A program made the position numbers and the translations under genes. This document shows, in pieces, positions 1 through 9,000 of a stretch of DNA of 37,528 bases (its first letter is position 1; each line of letters opens with the position of its first letter). The stretch is from NCBI GenBank assembly GCA_022508825.1, contig JAFLUI010000008.1:1-37528 (forward strand), given 5' to 3'. The DNA is from Oscillospiraceae bacterium. Lineage in GTDB: Bacteria > Bacillota > Clostridia > Oscillospirales > Ruminococcaceae. Under the pieces are notes generated by a model. It was not told where the DNA came from. It ran no database searches and was given only the letters and a program-made list of their open reading frames with translations.

Positions 1-14
1 CTTTGGAAACCTGA

Positions 15-68
15 CCAGCGCCAGCCGCGCTGGACCGGCTGCTGCGATTTAGCGCAAAGCGCTAAATC
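15..68. repeat. Two adjacent perfect hairpins downstream of the alpha-galactosidase gene
   Basis: Positions 15-33 form a 7-bp GC-rich stem (CCAGCGC/GCGCTGG) with a 5-nt loop. Positions 46-68 form a perfect 10-bp stem (GATTTAGCGC/GCGCTAAATC) around AAA. The motif GCGCTAAAT appears again at 85-93. They lie just past the 3' end of the minus-strand GH36 gene and could end its transcript or protect its 3' end, but no U-tract follows on the minus strand. A repeat-element fragment is also possible. No gene is seen in 1-99. Confidence 0.5.
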
Positions 69-99
69 GATCGCCTACCCTTGTGCGCTAAATGATAAT

Positions 100-2343
100 T
101 TACTGCCTTACAAAATGAATTACCTTTGACGAAAAGTCCCCGTGGATATCAATAAAGATACCCCCGTTCATAAGAGCCGAGCCTGTGTGGACTTCCCCCG
201 TTGTCATGTTCTTATATTTTGCATCCGGGTCAAGACCCTTTAAATTGACCCTCCTGTTCCGGTAGTTGGGACGTCCCAGAACCTGAACAAAGGTGAACAC
301 TGCCTCGGACTTGTCCTTGGCAACGAACATCCATGCATCCCACATATTGTCCTCAAAGACGTTTCCTATGCGGTACTGGTCGCCCGTTCTCACGATAGGA
401 TTGTATTTGTTGAATTCCGCTATCTGACCGGGGATAGCGTCCCTGTCCTCCTGAGGTATCCTTGTGACGTCAAGCTCGTAGCCGAAGGTGCCAACCATTG
501 CAACATTTCCTCTTGTTGCGAAAGGCGTGGAGCGTCCCACCGTGTGATTGGGACAGTCGGAAACATGAGCTCCCATTGCAGATGCAGGATAGCATATAGA
601 CGTTCCGTGCTGTATCTTCAGACGCTCGATAGCATCAGTGTCATCGGAGCACCAGATCTGGGGGGAGTAATAAAGCATACCCGGGTCAAATCTTGCGCCG
701 CCCCCTGAGCAGTTTTCTAAAAGGATATGGGGGTACTCGGTGGTAAGACGGTTCATTACATCGTAGACGCCGAGGACGTATCTGTGCCACAGCTCCCGCT
801 GTCTGTTCTTCGGCAGGGAGGTTGAGCCTACCTCCGTAAGCTGACGGTTCATGTCCCACTTGATATACTCGATATTTGCGCTGTCAAGGACATTTTTCAT
901 AAGCCCGTAGATATAGTCACGGACTTCCTTGTTTGAGTAGTCCAGAACGTACTGCTCACGGGACATTGTAAGCTCACGTCCCTTTATCTGGATAGCCCAG
1001 TCGGGGTGCGCCTTGTAAAGGTCGCTGTCCGGGGAGATCATTTCCGGCTCGAACCAGATGCCGAATTTCATTCCCAGATTGTTGACTTCATCAACCAGAT
1101 ATTTAAGACCGCCCTTGATCTTTTTCTCGTAAACGTACCAGTCACCGAGAGAGCTGTTGTCCGCATCTCTGTGACCGAACCAGCCGTCGTCCATAACAAG
1201 CATTTCTATGCCAAGCTTTGAGGCTTCCTTTGCAATGTCAATGAGCTTGTCTGTGTCGAAATTAAAATAGGTAGCTTCCCAGTTGTTGATAAGTATGGGA
1301 CGGCGCTTGTCCTTATACTCGCCCCTGATAAGATGCTGACGGTACAGGTCGTGGAAGGTCCTTGACATTGCCCCGATACCCTGACTCGAATATACCATGA
1401 CAACCTCGGGAGCGGTGAAATCCTCTCCCGGTTCAAGGAGCCAGTTAAAATCGAAGTGATTTATACCCATGACTGCACGGGTGTATTTGTGCTGTGTCAC
1501 CTCCGCCTGTGCGAAGAAGTTGCCACTGTAGACGAAGTTGAAGCCGTAAGCCTCTCCCACGTCCTCGTTTGCATTATGGGACACCAGCGCCATGAAGGGA
1601 TTGTTCTGGTGTGAAGACTCTCCCTTTACAGAGTCTATGCCCTGCTTTCCGTGGTGGAGCTTTGAGCGCTCCATGACCCGCTCTCTTGCCCAGCTTCCGT
1701 TGAGAGTGATAAAATCGTAGCCGTCATTGTCGAAGTCCACGCAGGCAGAAAGCACCCTCTTTACATTAAGGGGAGCCTTTCCCGTATTTTTAAGACGGAC
1801 GCTTCTGGTGATGACGTCCAGATCGTTAAATGCAGTGTAGACCAGCACCGCTTCAAGACCGGTGTGCTTGTCGATGCAGGTAATTTCAAGAGTCTCCGCC
1901 TCCCCGTCCTTTGCAAAGGTAGCAGGCATACCGTCAAGAGCGGGCTTTCCGCCGTAGACCTTGTGGGAAACATACCGCAGGTCGCAGGTGGTCATGCCGT
2001 CATCGTCCATGACCATAAGGCAGGGCTCACGGTAGTCTCCCGTGCCGTGGCAGGGATACTCAAAAGCGGTGGCGTCCATGAAAGTGCCCTTGTCCCGCAT
2101 ATTGGTTTTGAGCACCCATGGGTTTTCCTCCAGACGGAGCAGATATGTAAGGTCGTCGTCCTGAAGCTTCTTTCCGAAATAGCCGTGGATAAGGTAGCCG
2201 TCGTCTGTTGCGCCGAAAACATAGCTTGTATTTTTGGCATCCAGCTTGAACATGGTAAGGTCAACGTCATAGGTCACATGGTCGTTTACCTGCCATGCCC
2301 ATCTGCGATACTCTTTGTGATACTCCTGAATTTTAATACTCAT
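100..2343 (-). CDS. Alpha-galactosidase, GH36 family
   Basis: Predicted cytoplasmic enzyme of 747 residues, the usual GH36 length, that hydrolyses alpha-1,6-linked galactose from raffinose-type oligosaccharides or galactomannan fragments. It has an N-terminal beta-sandwich region (about 1-330) followed by the catalytic barrel. KWDMNR at 495-500 carries the nucleophile Asp497, and WCSDDTDA around 564-571 carries the acid/base Asp567. Their spacing of 70 residues matches characterised GH36 enzymes. CSGGGARFDPG at 545-555 is also typical. No signal peptide is seen. The ATG at 2343 was chosen over longer frames because AGAGG precedes it and the family-like sequence begins there. The gene starts 16 nt after the trmB stop, so the two are probably cotranscribed. 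Substrate is inferred from family only. Confidence 0.93.
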   Translation of the reverse strand: MSIKIQEYHKEYRRWAWQVNDHVTYDVDLTMFKLDAKNTSYVFGATDDGYLIHGYFGKKLQDDDLTYLLRLEENPWVLKTNMRDKGTFMDATAFEYPCHGTGDYREPCLMVMDDDGMTTCDLRYVSHKVYGGKPALDGMPATFAKDGEAETLEITCIDKHTGLEAVLVYTAFNDLDVITRSVRLKNTGKAPLNVKRVLSACVDFDNDGYDFITLNGSWARERVMERSKLHHGKQGIDSVKGESSHQNNPFMALVSHNANEDVGEAYGFNFVYSGNFFAQAEVTQHKYTRAVMGINHFDFNWLLEPGEDFTAPEVVMVYSSQGIGAMSRTFHDLYRQHLIRGEYKDKRRPILINNWEATYFNFDTDKLIDIAKEASKLGIEMLVMDDGWFGHRDADNSSLGDWYVYEKKIKGGLKYLVDEVNNLGMKFGIWFEPEMISPDSDLYKAHPDWAIQIKGRELTMSREQYVLDYSNKEVRDYIYGLMKNVLDSANIEYIKWDMNRQLTEVGSTSLPKNRQRELWHRYVLGVYDVMNRLTTEYPHILLENCSGGGARFDPGMLYYSPQIWCSDDTDAIERLKIQHGTSICYPASAMGAHVSDCPNHTVGRSTPFATRGNVAMVGTFGYELDVTRIPQEDRDAIPGQIAEFNKYNPIVRTGDQYRIGNVFEDNMWDAWMFVAKDKSEAVFTFVQVLGRPNYRNRRVNLKGLDPDAKYKNMTTGEVHTGSALMNGGIFIDIHGDFSSKVIHFVRQ

Positions 2344-2359
2344 TGTATAACATTCCTCT

Positions 2360-3016
2360 CTATATTTTAGTCGCAATAAGAAACTTGATCTTCTTCCCTT
2401 CTTCGGTGAACATCCTTTCATGCTCGGTGACAAGATTGTCCGGGTAGTCGCTTGCATGGAGGTCACGGGTCAGGTACTTTATCTCAAAACCGGACTCTGC
2501 AAAATAGTCAAGGGACTCCTCAAAAAGCTCGTCGTCATCGGTCTTGAAGTGTATCTCTCCGCCGTCCTTCAAAAAGACCCGGTACTGTTTCAGCTGTCTG
2601 GTATGGGTAAGACGCCGCTTATTGTGCTTGTCCTTCGGCCATGGATTGCAGAAATTGATGTACAGCCTGTCTATCCGGTCGTTTTCGTCAAAGGAGGTCA
2701 GTATCATTTCTATATTCTGGGAAACCAGCTTCAGATTGTCGACCTCACGTCCCGCCTCCGAGAAGGACTTCTCCACCGTGCGGCGGGCAACTCCCAGCAT
2801 ATCGCTTTTGATGTCCATGGCAAGCCAGTTGATTTCCGGATATTTAAGCGCCGCCTGAGCAGCGAACAGTCCCTTTCCGCAGCCAAGCTCGGCGTAAAGA
2901 GGCTTGTCATTTTCAAAGACGGTGTTCCATTTTCCTTTGTATTCTGCCGAATGTTCGATATAGTAAGGACACACCGCCAGCTCGGGACGCGCCCACTTTT
3001 TTCTTCTTATCCTCAT
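2360..3016 (-). CDS. trmB: tRNA (guanine-N7-)-methyltransferase
   Basis: A 218-residue Rossmann-fold methyltransferase that makes m7G46 in tRNA variable loops using S-adenosylmethionine. SAM motif I reads ELGCGKG, and the TrmB hallmark [16 protein letters not shown] is present. The start at MRIRRKKW was chosen because TrmB proteins usually begin with this basic segment, and an AAGGA lies upstream. A longer frame adds 20 residues of unlikely sequence. It is the first gene of a two-gene minus-strand unit with the alpha-galactosidase. That pairing has no obvious functional logic. Confidence 0.93.
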   Translation of the reverse strand: MRIRRKKWARPELAVCPYYIEHSAEYKGKWNTVFENDKPLYAELGCGKGLFAAQAALKYPEINWLAMDIKSDMLGVARRTVEKSFSEAGREVDNLKLVSQNIEMILTSFDENDRIDRLYINFCNPWPKDKHNKRRLTHTRQLKQYRVFLKDGGEIHFKTDDDELFEESLDYFAESGFEIKYLTRDLHASDYPDNLVTEHERMFTEEGKKIKFLIATKI

Positions 3017-3066
3017 AACCTTATTAATTTCCTTTTCAGAATTATTTTTATATCTCTCCAATATAT

Positions 3067-3095
3067 ATTGTAGCATATTGCAAAAAAAATTGCAA
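3067..3095 (-). promoter_or_regulatory. Promoter for trmB and alpha-galactosidase
   Basis: On the minus strand TTGCAA (3090-3095), a 17-nt spacer and TACAAT (3067-3072) form a sigma-A type promoter about 50 nt upstream of the trmB start. Confidence 0.65.
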
Positions 3096-3118
3096 ATTTT
3101 TTTATATGAAATATGGTG

Positions 3119-3147
3119 TTGATTTTAGCAGTTAATTGTGATATAAT
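3119..3147 (+). promoter_or_regulatory. Promoter for pyrE
   Basis: TTGATT (3119-3124), a 17-nt spacer and TATAAT (3142-3147). The leader to the pyrE ATG is about 80 nt. It diverges from the trmB promoter. Confidence 0.7.
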
Positions 3148-3232
3148 TTAACTGTATCTATGAAATTTGTATTAATGCCCTGTCGGTGCCATAAAACGGA
3201 TAATTATAGCAGGGATTGGAAAGGAAACGGAC

Positions 3233-3889
3233 ATGAGCTACAAGCACGATTTTATAAAATTTATGGTGGACAGCGGTGTACTGACTTTCGGAGAATTTAC
3301 CCTAAAAAGCGGAAGACTGTCCCCCTATTTTATGAACTCCGGAAACTATAAAACAGGCGCCCAGCTTGCAAAGCTCGGCGAGTTCTACGCAGAGTGCATC
3401 CACGACAATAACATCCAGTTCGAGACTCTCTTCGGACCCGCTTACAAGGGTATCCCTCTTGCAGTTTCTACAGCCGTGGCTCTCTATAATAAATTCGGCA
3501 CGGACGTAAGCTACTGCTTCGACCGAAAGGAAGCCAAGGATCACGGCGAGGGCGGCGTCATCGTCGGCAAGCAGCTTACTGCGGGAGAAAAGGTGGTCAT
3601 CATCGAGGACGTTATGACCTCCGGCAAGGCTCTCCGTGAGGTAATGCCCAAGCTGAAGGAAGCGGCGGACGTTACCGTGGCAGGCATGGTGATTCAGGTG
3701 GACAGAATGGAAAAGGGTCTTAACAGTGACAAGTCCGCTGTAAACGAGGTCAGCGAGGAGTTCGGCATCAGCATATATCCCATCGTGACCATGGACGACA
3801 TCATCGAAGCCATCCGCGAGGAAATCATACCCGGCAAGGAATATCTTGACAAGATGCTTGAATACCGTAAGGTATACGGAGTTCAGTAG
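3233..3889 (+). CDS. pyrE: Orotate phosphoribosyltransferase
   Basis: A 218-residue cytoplasmic enzyme that joins orotate to PRPP to give orotidine 5'-monophosphate in de novo pyrimidine synthesis. The PRPP-binding motif VVIIEDVMTSGKAL lies near residues 121-134. FGPAYKGIPLA (67-77) and the FDRKEAKDHGEGG loop (96-108) are family-typical. AAAGGA lies 8 nt before the ATG. The gene stands apart from other pyr genes in this window and has its own promoter. The leader shows a weak CCCTG/CAGGG pairing but no convincing PyrR-type attenuator. Confidence 0.96.
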   Translation: MSYKHDFIKFMVDSGVLTFGEFTLKSGRLSPYFMNSGNYKTGAQLAKLGEFYAECIHDNNIQFETLFGPAYKGIPLAVSTAVALYNKFGTDVSYCFDRKEAKDHGEGGVIVGKQLTAGEKVVIIEDVMTSGKALREVMPKLKEAADVTVAGMVIQVDRMEKGLNSDKSAVNEVSEEFGISIYPIVTMDDIIEAIREEIIPGKEYLDKMLEYRKVYGVQ

Positions 3890-3896
3890 GCACCGT

Positions 3897-3928
3897 TGCC
3901 GGAGGACGCTGACCGCCAACGGTCCTGG
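3897..3928. repeat. Imperfect hairpin after pyrE
   Basis: ACCGTTG and CAACGGT pair across an 18-nt loop shortly after the pyrE stop. There is no T-tract, so it is a weak terminator at best. Nothing else recognisable is seen between pyrE and the next gene. Confidence 0.3.
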
Positions 3929-4046
3929 TTTATGAGCGGACACAGGCTGTTTACAGGGTCTGTTAAAAAAATATTCGCCGTCCGTCATCAGCGGCAGACG
4001 GGTACAGGGCGATAAAATTCACAGCCGCTGAGAAACGGAGCAAAAA

Positions 4047-5573
4047 ATGAGTGTTGTATTCGATTTGACAGTCACAGGTCCCGAAATACTTGACGCGGTG
4101 ATGTTTATGGAGAAGTCTCCTGCCTGCGCCGCTTTCAAGGAGGAGATCGAAAAGATCCTTGCGGATTTCAACAAGAACGCCAGATTCGGACAGGGCGTTG
4201 AGATCGATGTAAAGAGTCTTGTGGAATCCTCCCAGAACGAAATTAAAAATATGCAGAGGTCTTTCCTTATCTGGACATTCCACGAGGATATTGTGAACAA
4301 AGCCAAAGAGCCGAAATACAACAGCTTCCTCAAGCTCTTTTTCAAGGGACAAGAGAAGCAGCTTACCGCTCTGAACGGCGGAAGCAAGTCCATAGCTCCG
4401 GCTGACGCTCCCGGTCTGAGGGATAAATTCATAGAAGAGATAGGAAAAAATTCCGATCTGTTCAATTCCCTCAAAGAGTTTTTCTCAGGGTATGTATACG
4501 GATATTTCTTCAACTACCTTACCGAGCAGACAGTGATGAAGGACTATGCCGAGTTCCTTGTCTGCATGGGTATAATGTCAGGAAAGATCACCGTAGGCGG
4601 AGCTGCCCAGCAGAAGATACTGCTCAAAATGAGCGAGCTCCTCAATAACGATCGTTTCAAATACATTTACGGTGAGCTTCCCATAGATGTAATGATGGAA
4701 CAGGTCTATGACCGATTCAGCTTCACCTCTCTTGAAAAGGATGAAGAGGATGCTATAAAGGATATCCTGAAAAAGCAGATCACCGAAAACTACCCCTTCA
4801 ATGAAACAGACGGTCTTGTTGCAGACGATGTTATGACCAACGCCATGAGCAAGTTTAACAAGAACTACATCAGCGCCGCTGAATTTGCAGAGGATCTTCA
4901 CAAAAACACCTTTGACGGCGTCCGCACCTTCCTTGACGGTGACAAGAACGATATCGGAGACTTCCCTCTTGACAGGCTTGTACGTATCGTAGCGGAAAAG
5001 TGCTCCCAGAACAACGACGAATATTACCGCTCGGGCAGAGAGCCGGTTCTTGAATTTGGTCTCAGCGCAGATATGAAGGGATATAAATATCCTCTTACAT
5101 ACAAGGACGGAGACACCTACTGGTTCAACGACTCCTTCAAGGTAGCTCTTGCTCCTGCCTGCGACAAGTCAATATACATCAGCATCAAGGAGGATGACCT
5201 GCCTCTGCGTATGTTCCCATTTGCAGGACCTGCTCTGGAGACAAATATCATACGCGTGCTTGGCGGCATCAAATCGGAGGGCTACTCTATCCGTGCCGAC
5301 AAGAGAAGTATGCTGGTCGAAATGAACGCTCTCCCTGCTTCCAAAAATCTTTCCGAGGAAGACAAGAAGATGATGGCTCTTGAAAAGCTGCTGTACATCA
5401 TCTCCGGAAGCATGGACGCTGTATCCTACAATAAGCTGGTAGACGAAAATGTTTTCGGCACCAAGCTTTACGAGGATTACATCCGTTACCGCATGGACAA
5501 CATCCTGTCCAAGGGTATGTCCACTCTTGAAGCTAAGAAGAATCTTCTTGGTGAGCTTAACAAATTAAAATAA
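4047..5573 (+). CDS. Hypothetical protein, 508 residues, soluble
   Basis: I do not recognise this family. It has 508 residues, no signal peptide and no membrane segment, and it is highly charged. The first 300 residues look helix-rich with many Lys/Glu and Phe positions. Around 330-420 the sequence turns more beta-like (YKYPLTYKDGDTYWFND). A short helical tail ends in LGELNKLK. An upstream GGAG six to seven nt before the ATG supports the start. It follows pyrE by 157 nt and ends at a clear terminator, so it may be read from the pyrE promoter. Codon use resembles its neighbours. No catalytic motif was found, and function is unknown. Confidence 0.85.
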   Translation: MSVVFDLTVTGPEILDAVMFMEKSPACAAFKEEIEKILADFNKNARFGQGVEIDVKSLVESSQNEIKNMQRSFLIWTFHEDIVNKAKEPKYNSFLKLFFKGQEKQLTALNGGSKSIAPADAPGLRDKFIEEIGKNSDLFNSLKEFFSGYVYGYFFNYLTEQTVMKDYAEFLVCMGIMSGKITVGGAAQQKILLKMSELLNNDRFKYIYGELPIDVMMEQVYDRFSFTSLEKDEEDAIKDILKKQITENYPFNETDGLVADDVMTNAMSKFNKNYISAAEFAEDLHKNTFDGVRTFLDGDKNDIGDFPLDRLVRIVAEKCSQNNDEYYRSGREPVLEFGLSADMKGYKYPLTYKDGDTYWFNDSFKVALAPACDKSIYISIKEDDLPLRMFPFAGPALETNIIRVLGGIKSEGYSIRADKRSMLVEMNALPASKNLSEEDKKMMALEKLLYIISGSMDAVSYNKLVDENVFGTKLYEDYIRYRMDNILSKGMSTLEAKKNLLGELNKLK

Positions 5574-5590
5574 AGGCTGAGCCTTTACCC
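5572..5590 (+). repeat. Head hairpin of the dispersed GGCTGAGCC repeat (truncated copy)
   Basis: AAAGGC-TGA-GCCTTT followed by ACCC overlaps the stop codon of the 508-residue gene. The same head occurs at 25006, 32306, 35253 and, on the minus strand, 19020. Here only the head is present, and a terminator follows at once. Confidence 0.6.
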
Positions 5591-5591
5591 A

Positions 5592-5628
5592 AATACCCCG
5601 CCTGCAAAAACAGACGGGGTATTTTATT
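5592..5628 (+). terminator. Rho-independent terminator
   Basis: AATACCCCG (5592-5600) pairs with CGGGGTATT (5615-5623), with an extra CTG/CAG pairing inside, followed by TTATTAT. It ends the pyrE/508-residue transcript. Confidence 0.85.
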
Positions 5629-5739
5629 ATCTTATGAGGTCATGATCAGGCAGTCACTCTTTTCCCGATGCCCGCATATCATAACTACGGAAAAGCATCA
5701 CCCTTTTCCAGATGAACGACACCGAAGGGAAGTGACCCG

Positions 5740-5946
5740 GTGAAAACCAAAAGAGGAAACACTGAGCATAATAAAAAATTTCCGAAGCATATAAAGTATC
5801 CATTTATAGCAGATTTATATAACGTCAGGGATAATAGACATTGTAATATACTGATTGTAAATGTAAATGAGACCGACGACAGACCCATAGTCTACTTTAT
5901 CACCGACCCGGATGATGTATCATGCAGCATCTGCAGCCGGATCTGA
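5740..5946 (+). CDS. Small hypothetical protein, 68 residues (uncertain)
   Basis: A GTG-start frame of 68 residues, rich in Asn, Asp and Ile with two Cys near the C-terminus (CSICSRI). No family is recognised. Support: the composition is protein-like, AAGGGAAG lies about 10 nt upstream, and a hairpin followed by TCTTTT comes just after the stop. Against: no clear promoter, a non-ATG start and short length. It could be a chance frame in the 425-nt gap between the 508-residue gene and the convergent FtsX gene. Confidence 0.35.
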   Translation: MKTKRGNTEHNKKFPKHIKYPFIADLYNVRDNRHCNILIVNVNETDDRPIVYFITDPDDVSCSICSRI

Positions 5947-5963
5947 TATCTGAAAATATTTTC

Positions 5964-6000
5964 AGCCGATACAGTCCTTGAACTGTACCGGCTGTCTTTT
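5964..6000 (+). terminator. Terminator between convergent units
   Basis: AGCCGATACAGT (5964-5975) and ACTGTACCGGCT (5982-5993) form a 12-bp stem with one mismatch, followed by GTCTTTT on the plus strand. It abuts the stop codon of the minus-strand FtsX gene. On that strand the mismatch becomes a G-U pair, so it may act in both directions. Confidence 0.7.
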
Positions 6001-9000
6001 ATTCGATAGCTTTAAGGGACGTTGCCATGTCGATCTTTTTAAGCCTGAAATACAGCGTCAGATTTACAACAAATGCAAAGAAAAGCGTCATTGCCGCCGC
6101 CGCTAAGAAGCAGAAGACAGGTATTCCCACCGCAAACATGACAGCGTCCACCTCGGCAGTCTTTATGACGAACTTTTCAAGGAATATCCCGAGGATCAGT
6201 CCCGCAGCCGTTCCCATAAAGGTCGAAAGGATATTCTCACGGTAGATGTAAGCGGCTACCTCTCCGTCAAAGAAGCCCAGCACCTTTATCGTGGCAAGCT
6301 CGCGGACACGCTCGTTTATGTTGATGTTGGACAGATTGAACAGCACCACAAAAGCAAGGGCTCCCGCTGAGACGATTATCGCCAGAACTATCATGGAAAG
6401 ACTGCTTACAAGGTCGCGGAATTTATCTCCTCCTGCAGCAGAGTAGCTTACTGCCAGAACGTTCTCGTTCTTTACAAGTATTTCGGAAAGCTCATCTTCA
6501 AGGGAGGGGTCGTTCATATTCAGCAGCAGGATGTTATTTTTCAGAGCATCCTTAGCCCCCGCTTTTTTGTAGACCTCCGGGGACATATACGCATAGTTGA
6601 AGGTGTAGTTTTCGCAGACCGCATCCACACGGACAGGATTGCCCTTGCCGAAATATACGCTGTCTCCTGCTGTAACGTCAAGGAAGCGGGCAAGCTTTTC
6701 TCCAAGAATCACTCCCGAGCCAAGCTCCAGCTTTTCTCCCTCCTGCCTTGTGTGGAGGTCGATGAATCTGCCAAGCTCAGAGGGGTCCTCGGGCACCATA
6801 AGATAGGTCTCAAAGGTGTCCCCCTCAACGTTGTAGATGTCCGTGTTTATCTGCATCACAAGCATTTTTTCGGTGACATTTCCCGAGGAGTCGCAGTCCT
6901 CCATAACAGCAGCATAGCCATCCTCGTCTATAGTGTCGTCCAGCGCCGCAAGAGCGTCATACTTGAAAATATTTCCGTACTGCAGGTCAACAATAGCAGA
7001 GATTGACTCTCTCAGTCCGAAGCCTGTCAGCAGCAAAGCGGTACATCCTGCGATACCGATGATGGTCATAAGAAGTCTGGATTTGTAGCGGAAAAGATTT
7101 CGGTATGTGACCTTTGTGGTGAATTTCAGCCTGTTCCATATAAAGGTTATCCTTTCAAGAAGTATCCGCTTGCCGTCCTTGGGAGGCTTGGGTCTCATAA
7201 GCTGCGCAGGACAGGACACAAGCTCCTGCCTGCTTGCATACAGCGCGGAAAGTCCCGTACAGAGACAAGCCGCTGTAATGCAGCCCACCGCATAGCTCCA
7301 CCTGAAAGGAACCACAAGATAAGGCTGACTGTACATACTCTGATAGCAGACGAAAATTACCCTTGGGAGGGTCGCAAATCCGATAAGCAGACCGAGAAAT
7401 CCGCCCGGAATGCTTGCTGCAAGCGCATAGATGATGTACTGGGATATGATGGTAAATCTGCTGTATCCCAGAGCCTTAAGAGTGCCTATCTGTGTACGCT
7501 GCTCCTCCACCATACGGGTCATTGTCGTACAGCAGACCAGAGCCGCCACCATTATAAAGAATATGGGGAACACCGCTGCAATGGCGTCAACACGCTCGCA
7601 GTCCTCGGCGTAATGTGAGTAGTAGGGATTGTAGTCGTCACGGTTAAAGACGTACCATTCGGCATCGTCAACAGCATCGTGAATCTCCTGCTCCGCATCG
7701 GCGATCTCCTGACGGGCATCTTCAAGCTCTTTTTTGCCGTCCTCCACCTCTGCCCAACCGTCTTCGACCTCCTTTTTTGCGTCCTCGATCTCCTTGCGTG
7801 CGTCCTCGATCTCTGCCCAGCCGTCAGCGACCTCGGCTCTTGCATCGTCAAGCTCCTTCTGAGCGTCATCAAGCTGTATACGGGAATTTGCAAGAGTGGT
7901 CTCCAGCTCATCTGCCTGAGCGGTAAGTCCTGCCGCATACTGACCGATACCCTGACCCGCCATTGTCTTTGTGCCGTCGTCATAGGCAGCGGGCATCATT
8001 ATATAAGCAGTCAGGAGCTGCTCTAATGTCTCATCCACGGTGAAATATTCTCCCTCATTAAGACTGTCGATGACAGCGCTTACTCTGTCTGCGTCTCCTG
8101 CATTTACCGAATAGTCTGCAATGACTGTACCCAACCGTCCCGACCTTGCTCTCAATTCATCAAGAGCGGCAAGACCGTCATTGTATTCTGACTCCCCGTC
8201 GTCAAGCTCTGCCTGACCGTCAGCGATCTCCTTTTCTGCATCCTCCAGCTTTTTGACGTTGTCCGCGATCTCCGCTTCGCCGTCAGCTATCTCCTGCTCT
8301 GCATCGCGAAGCTCCTGCTCTGCGTCCGCAAGCTCCTTTTCACCGTCGGCAAGCTCGTCCTTAGCGTCGTTTATCTCCTCATATGCCTCGTCAAGAATAA
8401 CGCTCTTGCGGTGCTCTATCTGGGTTTCCGCAAGATTTTCCAGTACCTTTATGTTCCTGTCCACGATGTCCTCATATTCGTCTGTATAGGGGTCGACCCC
8501 TTTTGCACGGAAAAGGCTCACATAAATATCGGTGTAGACCTCGGAGCAGAAGTTCTCCTCGGGAATAAGGAACCAGCCGTTTATAACACCGTTTCCAACG
8601 GTAGTGCTTCCCCTCTCATAGGCAATGTATATCGGGGACTTGGCTTTTCCCACAATGGTAAACTCGGTGTTTGACAGATAGTCGGACATCTCCCTGTCGT
8701 CCCCCGTTTCAAGGACGATCTTGTCCCCGATGTCCGGAGTCTCCGCGCTGAAAAACCGCTCGTCCGCAATTATCTCGTCAGCTGCCTGCGGGAGCCGTCC
8801 CTCAACAAGGTAAGGGATATTTATTTTGCTGTCAGGATCGTAGGAGTAGACCTTGACGATCTTCTGATTCAGCTCTCCCCCTTTGACCATCAGGTCAAAG
8901 CTATACCCTGCGTATAATTCGTCTGATATATTACAATTTTCCACTGCCGCAAGATCCTCATCGTCCAGACCCAGCGTGGAGATGATATGTATATCCGCCA

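Noticed and set aside
1864-2370. 168-residue plus-strand frame opposite the alpha-galactosidase N-terminus
   Set aside because: It is antisense to a certain GH36 gene, has no ribosome site and no recognisable protein pattern.
2344-2466. 41-residue N-terminal extension of the alpha-galactosidase frame
   Set aside because: It runs through the end of trmB, is not family-like, and the ATG at 2343 has a ribosome site.
3160-3351. 63-residue frame before and inside the start of pyrE
   Set aside because: It overlaps the pyrE start in another frame and has no ribosome site.
7552-7983. 143-residue Arg/Thr-rich minus-strand frame
   Set aside because: It is a frame shadow of the FtsX coiled-coil repeats.
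7552-8400. DNA-level repeats in the coiled-coil region, possibly a tandem-repeat or CRISPR-like array
   Set aside because: The periodicity comes from coding of a heptad-like protein repeat. There are no conserved repeats with unique spacers.
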